NCBI GenBank assembly: GCA_963965975.1
Contig: OZ014417.1
Span: 4,011,821-4,075,820, forward strand
Direction of reading: 5' to 3'
Source: Xestospongia bergquistia
Lineage: Eukaryota; Porifera; Demospongiae; Haplosclerida; Petrosiidae
DNA length: 64,000 nt
The translations under genes were made by a program, and so were the position numbers. Under the pieces are notes generated by a model. That model saw nothing but the letters and a program-made list of their open reading frames with translations, made no database searches and was not told the origin of the DNA. Below are positions 37,565 to 48,652 of this stretch, in pieces; positions within the stretch are counted from its first letter, which is position 1, and each line of letters begins with the position of its first letter.

Positions 37565-38238
37565 GGTATGACAGCAGAGAAAGTTAAAGAAGGACTTAAA
37601 AGAGAAGAAAAGTATATTTTAGAAATACAAAGAGCCGCTGAACAACAACTAACTATCCTGAAGGTGCATGTGGTGTGTGTGGGCTGTTAGTATGGATCCA
37701 TTTTGTTCTATTAGGAATGGACAGATGAATGAGTGAATGGATCAAGGATTTATCTATGCATTCTTCACTGGTATCATAGGCAGAACAAGTTGTTCTCAAG
37801 AGACAAATATTACATCATCATCATCATCTCATCAACAGTCCTCTGACCCTATTATCAGATCATCATTGAGTGAAGTAAGAGAGGGGAGGAACTACCAGAA
37901 CTATAACTAGATGTGACATCACAAACAAGACAGTAATCATCACATGAAAATATATTAATTAGTGTAATAATTCTTAATTTATTAATTATTTACAAAGATA
38001 AATCATTCTACTCTTAATATACCAATTAATTGTTAGAATACATTTTGTGTTCATGTTCAATCATAGTAATTTAATTAAGAATATATTAAAGTCATGTTGT
38101 AGTAAAGAGATGACTTTAATAACATCACCTATTATTATATCACTCACTGTATATACCAATAGCTCAGAACCAATGGTAATAGTTGAAGAAGACCAAGATG
38201 AAATAGAGTATGTAGAAGTGGAAGAGGTAGGAGACTAA
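37565..38238 (+). pseudogene. Duplicated block, copy 2
   Basis: Second copy of 35,730-36,510: TAEKVKEGLKREEKYILEIQ at 37,570 (open here), a frameshifted SEVREGRN segment near 37,870 in place of SEVREEELPEL, and the acidic tail SSEPMVIVEEDQDEIEYVEV ending EEVGD stop at 38,238. The first element is intact and the second decayed, the reverse of copy 1. Exon boundaries cannot be fixed. Confidence 0.45.
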
Positions 38239-38347
38239 CAAGAAAAATGCTAACAACAGATTTTATAAAATTTTATCATGTACATAATTAAAACTATCAT
38301 TCTTATGTTTATTATTATATCATTATTATGTCATAGAGTATTTGTGT

Positions 38348-40208
38348 TCATGGACTATATTGTCCTGTGATTTGTCTAACAAGGACAATCAATAACCAAT
38401 GAAGCATCTTTTCATGTTCTCTCTTAGAATATGCCTGTGCCATTGAATTGATAATAGAGCTAACAAAGTATGCTACCACGGCTAAGAGAACTTCACCAAA
38501 TATGAATTGTAGTAGACTTGTGCTTTAAAAAGAGAGAGACAGTAATCACATTAATTATGGACAAGTTATTCCTGTACCTGCGTAGATTCTGTGCCAGGTT
38601 TTTTGTGAAGGTTTTATTTTTGAGCTTCTAAGTATTCACTAAAAGGTTTACATAGATATGGTCCAATATAGGGTATGAGACTAAAGTGAAGATATCCTGA
38701 ATAAATTACTATAGTATACTGAGTTTTACTGACCCTATTAAGTCTACAGCCCACTCCACATGATTTTTACTGAAAGTAATGATGACAAACAATTGCTAAA
38801 AAAGGAAAAAACAATCACTTCCAATTATAATTGTTATAATAATGTTTGCCTGTCTTTACCTGAATATGCATTTTAATAATAGCTTTGCCAATGACAGTGG
38901 CTCCAAAGAAGGTCCAGAAAGGTACTAGAAAATGACCACAAGTAATACAAGCCAAATCAAACAGTGAATCTAAAATAAAACATGCCATGAATATCATTTT
39001 ACACCTAACCCACAAGAACACTATACAACTCAATAGTACATAAACAGATTATAAAGCATGTTAACTGCAATTTCCTAATAACACATCTATTCCTACAGTG
39101 ATGGCATGTTCCAAGATAAACTTCTTGCCATTTGTGGAGAAAACAAAATATGATAAATGACTTCAACCAAGTCTCATATGTACTACACTCGTTTAGTACA
39201 TTTATATGATTTCTCTCCTCATTCTCTTGTAGTCTACCTTGAGCATAGATATCTGAGTGGGATTTTTAATTATATTTCAATTATAATAATAAACTGTCAA
39301 CTAAATATAACACTGGTTGTCTGGGACATTTACAACAACTCCATGTATGTTTCAGAACACCCACACAACTAGTTAGATAGTAAAATAAAAGATTATAGAA
39401 GAACATGATATTGAAATGTTATTAAATGCATTATATTGGAACTATTTACCAAAAAATTAAAACAATGTGTTGCTTAGCAACACAAATATAAAGTAGTTCA
39501 TATTATTTGTAAAATTTACAGAAGCAAATACCAAAAAAACAACTCATTCAACTAATCTTATGAACTGCCTGTTTAGCACAAGTTAATGGATCCTATAACA
39601 AAACAAACTATTAAATACCATACAATATCTTGTAGAGGTATCTACCTTCTTTTGTGAGTGTGAAACAGCATCTAACTCTTCATATTCTTCCTCTGAGCCA
39701 GAGAGACGTGCTATAGAGGTATTAACCACTTAATTTAGATGTATATTGAACACAATTGACATGCTCGTGCCATGAAATATGGAGGTAACTTTCTAAGAAC
39801 TGTACGTAAGCCCTATGTATATATAGATAGATAAATAAAGTTTATAAAGTAGAGTTATTAATACATACACATTAATATAGCATTACATTAATTAATGACT
39901 TAAAGCAGCTGCTTAAAGTCGTCTATAGTGACTGGGATGGAATTTTAATTTTTCTCTTACCCACGTACATGACTCCAATCTGACTTTATTCATAATTGTC
40001 CAAAGAGTTATGTCATAAGAGGACTATTCATCTGCACATATAATACTAGCATATGTGTGTGCATGAGAGAAATAGAGAATGCATATGTGTACAGATATCC
40101 TAGGTAATAATAAAAAGCCCACTTACTCCAGAGGCTTAGGGTGGCTCAGAGAAATCCACAAAATTACAAGTCCAAGCAGCTAATGTTACAGAACCTATAT
40201 GAGGACCC
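38348..40208 (-). pseudogene. VMP1: VMP1 (vacuole membrane protein 1) unprocessed pseudogene
   Basis: VMP1 is an ER multi-pass protein of autophagosome formation. Recognisable exons in order: GPHIGSVTLAAWTCNFVDFS (from 40,208); ARLSGSEEEYEELDA (about 39,715-39,650); AKQAVHKIS then stop near 39,560; [19 protein letters not shown] to IIKMHIQ (38,970-38,862); QLFVIITFSKNHVEWAVDLI (about 38,790); IPYIGPYLCKPFSEYLEAQK then stop (about 38,625); and the C-terminal SSIINSMAQAYSKRE ending 38,348. Three in-frame stops (after FSEPP, HKIS and LEAQK) break it, while intron positions remain. It is thus a decayed duplicate and not a retrocopy. A working VMP1 is expected elsewhere in the genome. Confidence 0.8.
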
Positions 40209-41040
40209 TAATTGTAAAAAGACACAAACAACATGAAAGGGTATACCATAGACAAAACAATGTTAGACAAGATGAAACTTTCTTTACTATTAAACATGTG
40301 AAGCTTAACACACATGGTGTATGATCATGTATCTATGCACATATACATGTTATCATGTACATAATATTATGTACATATAAACAGCTTATTTCCATGTACA
40401 TATGTACATGAAAATAACCTAATTCATATGTACATAAATTATATTTGATATTATTTAATAGTTAGTTTTGTATCTTTTTAATGTTTTAATCATATTCTAA
40501 ATAATAGGTCATGTTAACAACATCAATGACAATGTATTGAGGGTGTACAGAAAGAAATCAGTCTGGTACTGGTATAACATACAAAACATGTTCATTGTCA
40601 TTGATACCAATAGTGTTGGCACATTTGGCAAAGCAACTGTTTAGTGAGACAAATGTGTGGACACCATAGCTTCATATAATTAGGTTGTTATACCAAATTT
40701 GAACAGGTTTACCAACAGTTGAATACTGAGGATGAGGATAATACCAGGAAACCCTAGCAACAACAAAGTTTAAGAGATCTGATTTCTCAATGGCATATGA
40801 ATTTTGGCATAATAATACACCTTTACAGGATGTTCACTCGAGTATTCAAATGTAGATAAGGCATTTCCTAATATAATCTTGATAATACCTAGTTAGTACA
40901 ATGAAGGCACTGGATGATCTATTAGAAGAAGTGTAAACTTTATGATTTATTGTCACAGAGTTATACTTTAAGTAAATAGAGTTGACAACTAGGTTTGTAT
41001 TTGCACCATGATGGAGTCTAGAACAAAGAATTTGCAAATT
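40209..41040. other. Non-coding, nothing recognised
   Basis: Upstream VMP1 exons were looked for without success. A run rich in GTACAT/ATGTAC half-sites lies at about 40,320-40,435. Confidence 0.5.
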
Positions 41041-41990
41041 GTCTACATCTTCCTAACTAAAAGTAGCATAAGTGGAGAAACTTGGAAGTATAATATAACA
41101 TTAGAAGTGATCCCTATATGAGTATCTAAAAGTGACCCTGATTGAGGGGCACTTTCCAATGAGTCACATATACTTTTAAAATCAGTTAAAGTAAATCTTT
41201 GAAATTTCATAAGAAAGCTAGCAATCCAAATAGCAATTGCTTGTTGTTTTTCAGTGTTTTCATCATCAACACCTTCTGGAAGAGATGGAGCAATCATCTT
41301 GATTATCATTGTTATCATCATATGAGAAATCGTCCCATAGTTCAGTGAATTCCTGAGTTATGTCACCTAAATAATTATATTTTCAAGAAGTAAAGTCATT
41401 ATCAACAAAGTAAAGTGTCTCGACCTTATATTTCAACCAAGGCTATTAATTAAATATTTCTATACTTAATCAAAAAAGCAGCAAATGCATGCAATATGAA
41501 CTACAGATACAAGCTTTTCAGTTTTAATTAATTCATCTATCCTTTTCCTAATTATTACATAGACTGTCTATGAAACTACAGCCACGGGAGCAATCAATAC
41601 ATGTATGAACTAATATTCATACCTTGCTCATCATGATCTTCACATTCATAATAAAAGTTACCATCATATTCATCTGGTGGTTTAATGGATGGTTTAGAAT
41701 TAGGACCTAGCTCTGTTTCCAAAAGTATTGGTAAACCTGGCAACTCTGATTCAACATATTCCACAACTATCATGATATTAACATAATCAAGTTAGAAGGT
41801 TTAATCATGTATTACATTTAGTTACCTTCTTGTAACTGCTGCATTGTTGTCCAGCTTTGAGTCCCATCATCAAAATATAGTGCCTTAATCCTCTTAAAGG
41901 TCTTTTAGCTAGCAGTTTAATTTATTACAATGAGGGCACAGAATATCACCTTTTACATTACGCAGATTGGTAATGGCTATAGAGTCGAAA
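41041..41990 (-). CDS. Unrecognised gene, possibly transposon-derived
   Basis: Splice-like minus-strand pieces: a Cys-pair start ILCPHCNK (about 41,965), followed by YFDDGTQSWTTMQQLQE (about 41,880-41,827) with a GT donor; VEYVESELPGLPILLETELG to YECEDHDEQ (about 41,768-41,630) with a GTAT donor; then GDITQEFTELWDDFSYDDN (about 41,365) and a frame APSLPEGVDDENTEKQQAIA, IWIASFLMKFQRF (about 41,295-41,180). The order zinc-like Cys pair, acidic linker, then EKQQAIAIWIASFLMKFQ resembles ORFs I associate with DNA transposons of invertebrates, but I cannot name the family. Stops follow the first Cys pair, so at least part is decayed. Confidence 0.35.
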
Positions 41991-42343
41991 ATCAATGGAC
42001 GGACAAATCTATTTTCGGACACTTTTTCTTCTAAAAATTTGAAGACAGCTTATTGCTTACGTACAATGTGGCTCTTGGTTATGCTCAATGAATACACTTT
42101 CCTTGCACAGTTTCCTAACTAAACTCCGTGTTGTGAATGAGCTCCGTTTTTGGTGCTTGTACGGACTTAAATGTATTTGCGGACACGTGGTATGTTTTGG
42201 CGGACAACACAACCTCAAGTTTAAACGTTAGCTAGGAGTTTTCTGTCAGTTTCTGAGTCTTTCTCTTTCTATCAACTAAATCTACCTCAAGTTAAACCTT
42301 AGCCAGGACTCTCTCGTATTAACTATTGTGGAAAGAATCAAAC
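41991..42343. other. Upstream region of the pogo-type gene
   Basis: Less AT-rich than its surroundings, with repeated CGGACA(A/C) motifs at about 41,998, 42,014, 42,152, 42,181 and 42,202. No coding sequence. It may hold a promoter. Confidence 0.3.
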
Positions 42344-45300
42344 ATGGTAATTTGTGATAATGTATAGATGTCCATGTGGAAGACTTGATGGCTTGAGCTA
42401 TGTGTTAGCAATACCTTAGTCAACCCTGGCCATTTTAGTGATTAGTAAATATGTCTGTAATAACAGAGTCAGTTCACTTTTTTAATAATAAGAGTGTTGA
42501 ACTAAGGCTTAATAGCTGCTTGACTTTATGACTAACTTTACTGTAAGTAGGTAAACAAGTGATAGATACTTGAATTATAATAATCTGAGTGAAATAAACT
42601 TTTAAATGATAATCAATTAATTATATGACAATATTATTTGTTTTTAATACCTTTGAGAAAAAAAGATAAAGTCATCCCGTAAACTAAAATATGTCATAGA
42701 CCATGTATTATACTGTAGGTATGATGTTATAGTCACAAGAATAGGAGGAAGGGTAGGCAGATAACATGTTAAAGTCACTAGTCATTATTTTGATAGAGAG
42801 ATGAGTTCTAATGAGTTGCTTATTCAAAATTCATGATATGATCAAAGGCTCTAAATATTTTGAAGTATATAGTTATATCACATGTAGTCATTGGTGCAAT
42901 GTATAGTCTTTGTTATGAAGTAGAGAAGAGATGTATACCTTCAAGCATACTAGTAGACATATCTGCCTCACTTATTTGTTTTTATCTGGTCTTATTGAAT
43001 CTTCAGAATGCAGTAGTCCAATACAATGAGCTAGAGTCTTTCTAGCTTTTATACATAACTAGGAGTCTCTATACAAAGCTATGACAATTAGTTGTAAAAA
43101 ACCTTTGTACAAATGACTTATTGCAAACCATAAAGTTTATGTGCTTTAAGTGGGTGCTGAGACAATTAATTGTTTGAAAACATGCAAGTCCTTTTTTAAG
43201 TGCCCCTAACATGAGTCTATTTTTCTTTGTTTATATATGATTTATTATGTTATAGTTACATCTTCTTTAATAGCCTAGGTTATCCTCTGGAGGAAAAAAG
43301 CCAAGGGATAGGCACTACAAGCGGTGGAGTGAGACCCAGTTACGTATAGCAGCAAAGGATGTGGCTAAAGGACGATTTACTCTTAGAAAAGCTGCTGAAA
43401 TGTATAATATGCCAAAGTCAACATTATGGGATAGAGTGTCTGGTAATGTCTCTTTTGGTGCTCACAGTGGACCCCCTAGATACCTAAATGACATTGAAGA
43501 AGAAGAACTAGTAACATTTTTGGTAGGTTCAGCTAAAATTGGCTTCGCTCGGACAAAGGAACAAGTTCTTTGTATTGTTAGAGCAGCACTAGCAAAGAAA
43601 CGTCAATGTGAAGTTGAAGATGTCAATGTCACTACTGGTTGGTGGGGCTCATTTGTGAAGCGGCATCCAAAACTACGATTAAGATATGGATCCAAATTAG
43701 CATATCGTAGAGCTATTGCAGCTAACCCAGATGTCATAAATCAATATTTTGACTTGCTTGAAGAAACATTGAAGTCTAATAATTTGCTTGAATCACCAAT
43801 GCTGATTTTTAACTGTGATGAGAGCGGGTTCCCATTGCAACATAAACCTGGCACAATAATTGGAGTACAAGGTCAGAGAGATATTTCCTGTATTACTAGT
43901 GGTAATAAAGCCCAAATTACTGTTTTGTCAGCATGCAGTGCTTCTGGTTACCTTTTGCCTCCAATGATAATTTTTGATCGGAAAAAACTCAAGCCCAATT
44001 TCACAGCAGGAGAAATCCCAGGTACTGTATATGGGTTGTCTAAAAATGGATGGATAGATTCCAAATTGTTTCAGGAATGGTTCACTAATCACTTCTTACT
44101 TCACATCCCTCCACAACGACCCATCTTGTTACTCCTGGATGGACATTCTTCACATTACCAACCTCAATTGATCAGGATAGCTGCTGCAAATCAGATCATC
44201 TTATTTTGCTTGCCACCTCATACAACTCATTTGTGTCAACCACTGGACAGGTCATGTTTTAGCCCCTTATAAAAGGCATACAATAATGAGTGTCATCTCT
44301 ACATGTCCTATAATCCTGGGAAAGCCGTTAATAGATTTAATTTCACCGAAATTTTTAGTCGAGCCTGGACAAAGGCAAAGACACCAGCCAATATTGTTGC
44401 TGGGTTTAGATCCACTGGTATATACCCCCTCAACAGGTATGCAGTATTACGTTACTTGCAACTTGAGGAGGATGGGAAAATAGATATGATAGCCTCCAAG
44501 ATGGGACTGTTTCTTCCTCTTTATAGCCCAGCTAAGTCTCATCCTCGTACCTGTATTACTTCCAATAGTGAAAGCATTGATTATTATGAGGAACACACTT
44601 GTAGTGAAGACAGTACCTGTGGTTACTATGGTAACTTTTCTGCAGACGAAGATTGCATTACAAAAGTTCAGCCATCTACTCTTCATGATTTTCTTACTTT
44701 ACCTCAGCTACCAAGTAATGAGAAAAAAAACCACAGTGCTCGTGTTTTAACAAGTTCTGAAAATCTTCAGTTGATAAGAGAAAAAGAAATGAAGAAAGCA
44801 GATGAATTAAAAGCTAAAGATCTTAGAAAGCAACAGCGAGAAAAGAAGGCAATGGAACGAGAACAGAAAAAGAAGGAAGTATAGGAGAGAAAAAATAAAA
44901 GAGCAGTTGAAAAAGCCGAGAAAGAGAGACAAAAGAAAGAAAAAAAACAAAGTGAACAGAGTGCATCAAAATTTGATTTTACAGAAGAAGAGCACAGTCG
45001 GTTTTCTAGGAGGTATGAGAATGGTTATGATCTACCTGACATCAGATATGAAAAATGGAAAAAAATATTCCATCCTGAAGAATTATCTTTAGACGCTACA
45101 GCATGTAAATCCAGTAATGGAGACATCAGTCTCAGTGAAGTAGATGAGAATAGTAAGTGATACAGCCTGAGGTTAATTATACTTTGAATTTATGGCTTGC
45201 TATTTTAGAAAGTGCACTAGAACAGTCACCAAAAGTTCTCAAATTTCCAGTATGTGTAATGTATATATATATTGAAGTATTTATGAGTTAATAATCCTTG

Positions 45301-46442
45301 TTACAGGGAGGAAGAGATGTACCAGAAGTACTAGCAAGAGAAGTGAAGAGATAGAACTCAGTGAATATGACAAGAATGGACTCAGTGATAATGGTGTGTG
45401 ACATTTGATTATAATTAACCCTTGACTAGTGGCTTGCCATTTTAGAAACTACACTAGAACAGTCAAAGACATTACCTAAAAATTCTCAAATTTCCAGTAT
45501 GTGTAATGTATATATATTGAAGTATTTATGAGTTAATTATCCTTGTTACAGGGAGGAAAAGATGTACCAGGAGTACTAGCAAGAGAGGTGAAGAAGAGAT
45601 AGGAGTCATAGGACTCAGTGAATATGACAAGAGTGGACTCAGTGATAATGGTATGTGACATTATATTATAATTAACCCTTTAATAGTGGCTTGCCATTTT
45701 AGAAACTACACTAGAACAGTCAAAGACATTACCTAAAAATTCTCAAATTTCCAGTATGTGTAATGTATATATATTGAAGTATTTATGAGTTAATTATCCT
45801 TGTTACAGGGAGGAAGAGATGTACCAGAAGTACTAGCAAGAGAGGTAAAGAAGAGATAGGACTCAGTGAATATGACAAGAATGGACTCAGTGATAATGGT
45901 ATGTGACATTATATTATAATTAACCCTTTAATAGTGGCTTGCCATTTTAGAAACTACACTAGAACAGTCAAAGACATTGCCTAAAAATTCTCAAATTTCC
46001 AGTATGTGTAATGTATATATACTGAAGTATTTATGAGTTAATTATCCTTGTTACAGGGAGGAAGAGATGTACCAGAAGTACTAGCAAGAGAGGTGAAGAA
46101 GAGATAGGACTCAGTGAATATGACAAGAATGGACTCAGTGATAATGGTATGTGACATTATATTATAATTAACCCTTGACTAATGGCTTGCCATTTTAGAA
46201 ACTACACTAGAACAGTCAAAGAATAATCTGACAACCAGTATGAAAATATTCACAATATAATAATACAATTCATGTATTTTAGTACTGAAAAACTATCAGC
46301 ATGTTCTAATAATTTATGTTTTCATACTAAAGCGACTAATTGGGTGGAATGTGAAAAATGTTTCCAGTGGTACCACATGATATGTGTTGGGATCAAGAAA
46401 GAAAAATCACTAAATTTTGTTTGTTTTATGTGTGACATATAA
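42344..46442 (+). mobile_element. pogo/Tigger-type transposase gene with PHD finger, inactivated
   Basis: A possible start exon ATG at 42,344 splices to 43,274 (PRLSSGGKKPRDRHYKRWSE). Then follow an HTH of psq type (FTLRKAAEMYNMPKSTLWDR), a CENP-B-like HTH (TGWWGSFVKRHPKLRLRYGS), and the DDE core: FNCDESGFPL, LLLLDGHSSHY, LPPHTTHLCQPLD (DDD-type triad of the pogo group). In-frame stops TAA at 44,270 and TAG at 44,882 interrupt an otherwise continuous frame; the sequence stays in frame across both. A Lys/Glu coiled region (44,790-44,950), ENGYDLPDIRYEKW, then a tandem exon array (45,209-46,230) and a terminal PHD finger exon 46283-46442 (C..NLC, WVECEKCFQWYHMIC, CFMC) complete it. The long intron and host-like exons could also mean a domesticated gene now decayed. 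Confidence 0.8.
45209..46230 (+). repeat. Tandem exon-intron array, about 4 units of ~245 bp
   Basis: Each unit has a short exon (TTLEQSKTLPKNSQIS), a ~55-nt intron (GTATGTGTAATG ... GTTACAG), a second exon (RKRCTRSTSKRG ... GLSEYDKNGLSDN) and another intron. Joining in phase would give repeats of one ~45-residue basic/acidic module. The first unit carries a 10-bp deletion (ACCAAAAGTT) that puts it out of phase, and the last lacks the second exon. Units are nearly identical, so the array is young. Confidence 0.85.
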
Positions 46443-47091
46443 TAATTAACTACTAGACTTTTTTGTTGTAAAATTATTTCTTCATGCACAGTGAATTTGT
46501 ATAATTAATAAACAGTATTTGTGATTGTCAAATTTGAGTTAATAAATAACAAGAACTTATCACCTACTTTAGAAAAGCACTTCTCTTAAATGCCGTTTAT
46601 TCGTCCATGAGTTCATGTTTTCAAAGAAATGTATATTCAGAACTGTATGTAGAAATTTCTCCAAATTTTGACGGTTAATTCTTTACATCTTATATAGTGT
46701 TCAAAAGCAGAGAAAACGTTCAAGCTATAATTGTTACCAAGATATGGTCATCGTTCGAATCTACATAAGAATGTCCGTATTATCATTATCACAAGTGTAC
46801 AGGATATATGCTTTTAAATTGTGCAAAGAGATTTCTTTTTCAGTATATTTTTTGCAATAACTATATGACGGATTGGGGCACTCGAAGCTGGTGTCGAAAG
46901 TCAGCTTCGAACGCTCCGTTTATTTAAAAACAGTAAAAACACCAGAGTGTCCGATCATTGAGCCACGCCTCTACTCGATAGTACTGCCAGATGTCTGATC
47001 ACCGGACTTCTTCTATTCATAGTCTTAGGGGTTAATTTTTTAGAGGGTGAAGAGTTCACTTTATCCTTGAGGGGGAACAGCTGCAAATACT
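46443..47091. other. Non-coding, nothing recognised
   Basis: Spacer with a small inverted repeat CGAAGCTGG...CAGCTTCG at about 46,884-46,911. No coding sequence. Confidence 0.5.
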
Positions 47092-48197
47092 ACAGCTATA
47101 AGTTTAAAGGATTCTAACTCTGAGAGCGACTTACTGTTTGAAGAGGACAACGTAAACGATGTAGGATAGCGACACTGTCAATTACCCAGAGGTGCCAGCT
47201 TTACCAGAAGATGTAACTAGAATTCCTACTTCTTCCACCACTCCATCAAGCATATTAGAATCACCTAGTCTACCAGTCACAAAAAACTCACTAAGGTACA
47301 TAAGACACACACGAACTTTGACTAATTATATTAATACCTTAAACAGATCTGGTTCCAGTACACCATCACAAGGGACTTCTACTCCAAAGAGAAAATCTAA
47401 AAATAAATGTTTTGTTCTTCAAGTGGTTCTCCAAATTCTAGATCTGAACTCTCTGATTTGTTTTCTAAAATTCAAAAAACAAACAAAATTTTGTTGTCTG
47501 TTTTGAATAATGTTAAATCGACTGAACAGCGTCTTCAGATCCTTGAGGAAAAAATTGACTCAGCTAGTAGCAGACCTTTTTCTACTAAACCTGCTATTGA
47601 TAAGCTGTCAGAGCAAGTTTACAATAATAATTGAGTAAGCTTTATGTACTAGTCTTTGCTCATGTATAGAGGGAGAATAGACGTATTTACAAGCTTTTAG
47701 AACAAGAAGACACAGATTCCTTTGGGTGGAAGATAGAATCAGGGTACAGTATGAGTATGCTTATTGTTACTGGTGTCTGTTTAGGTCACATTCAAGAACC
47801 CAAAAAGCAAGGAGTTTTGAACAAGTTACTTCAGGAAGTAAAGGGACTGAATCCAGAATTTGTTTCTCATGATATAAAAGGTTTATTGATTGAAATTATA
47901 TTCTAATGAATTCTAAATTAATATAATAGAGGCAGCATACACGTATTACAGAACTTGTTCTGGAAAAAAAATATGCTGAAATATGTGGGGAAAAAAGTGA
48001 TCAATTTGAAAGGGAAAAATGACGAGAAAGACTTTTATGGGTATGTATTAAGATTTCTTAACCTGAAACAATTATACTTCTTGTGAACAGAAACTAGAAG
48101 AAAGAAAGGCATCCATTCTCAAAGCTATATTTGCAAATGAAGCAAGTCCTTGTTATAGATACAATATATCTAGTGAAGAGTCAGGGAGTGATGATGG
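47092..48197 (+). pseudogene. Unrecognised multi-exon coding relic
   Basis: Pieces: LKDSNSESDLLFEEDN (47,105), then after a frame change DSDTVNYPEVPALPEDVTR and a Ser/Thr-rich linker to TSTPKRKSKNK; after a second frame change SRSELSDLFSKIQKTNKILL to STEQRLQILEEKID (a short coiled coil, 47,440-47,560); then RRIYKLLEQEDTDSFGWKIE (47,670-47,740), EPKKQGVLNKLLQEVKGLNP with donor at 47,880, a frame-broken exon near 47,932, and KLEERKASILKAIFANEASP to SEESGSDD with donor at 48,198. The acidic/Ser-rich N-terminus and coiled coil suggest a nuclear or transposon-associated protein, but the family is not recognised. At least two frameshifts indicate decay. Confidence 0.4.
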
Positions 48198-48652
48198 TAT
48201 ATATATATATATAACCTCTACCATGGCGAAGCATGCAATTTAATTAACTGTTAAAGACACTGGATTGTATTTCTGAGGAAAGGTCAGCTCAAGGTCAAAG
48301 ACAGATGAAGACATGAAGGTTGTATATCTAGTCATCCAAAGCCTTCAACTAGATTACCTGCTTGATCTATTTCTGATTCATAATAGGAACAGTCAACAGT
48401 TTTATTTCACATGTCTGAAAATTGTAATAGGCAATGTCTAGAATGCTGGTAATACAATACTGTTGTTTAATGGTAAGTTAATATTGTACCCTAAAAGTAA
48501 CTAAACATACTAACTTCACATTAAAAATATAGCATTTTGTTACCAGCACTCTAGTTAGTGCATGATTTTGAAATTAATATCCTTAAGTTAATTTGATAAA
48601 ATTTAAAAAAAACAGTTAACATGGTAAAATTGCAAGTTTTGATTATTAGTCT
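48198..48652. other. Non-coding spacer between convergent genes
   Basis: A short (TA)n at about 48,199-48,213; otherwise nothing recognised. Confidence 0.5.
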
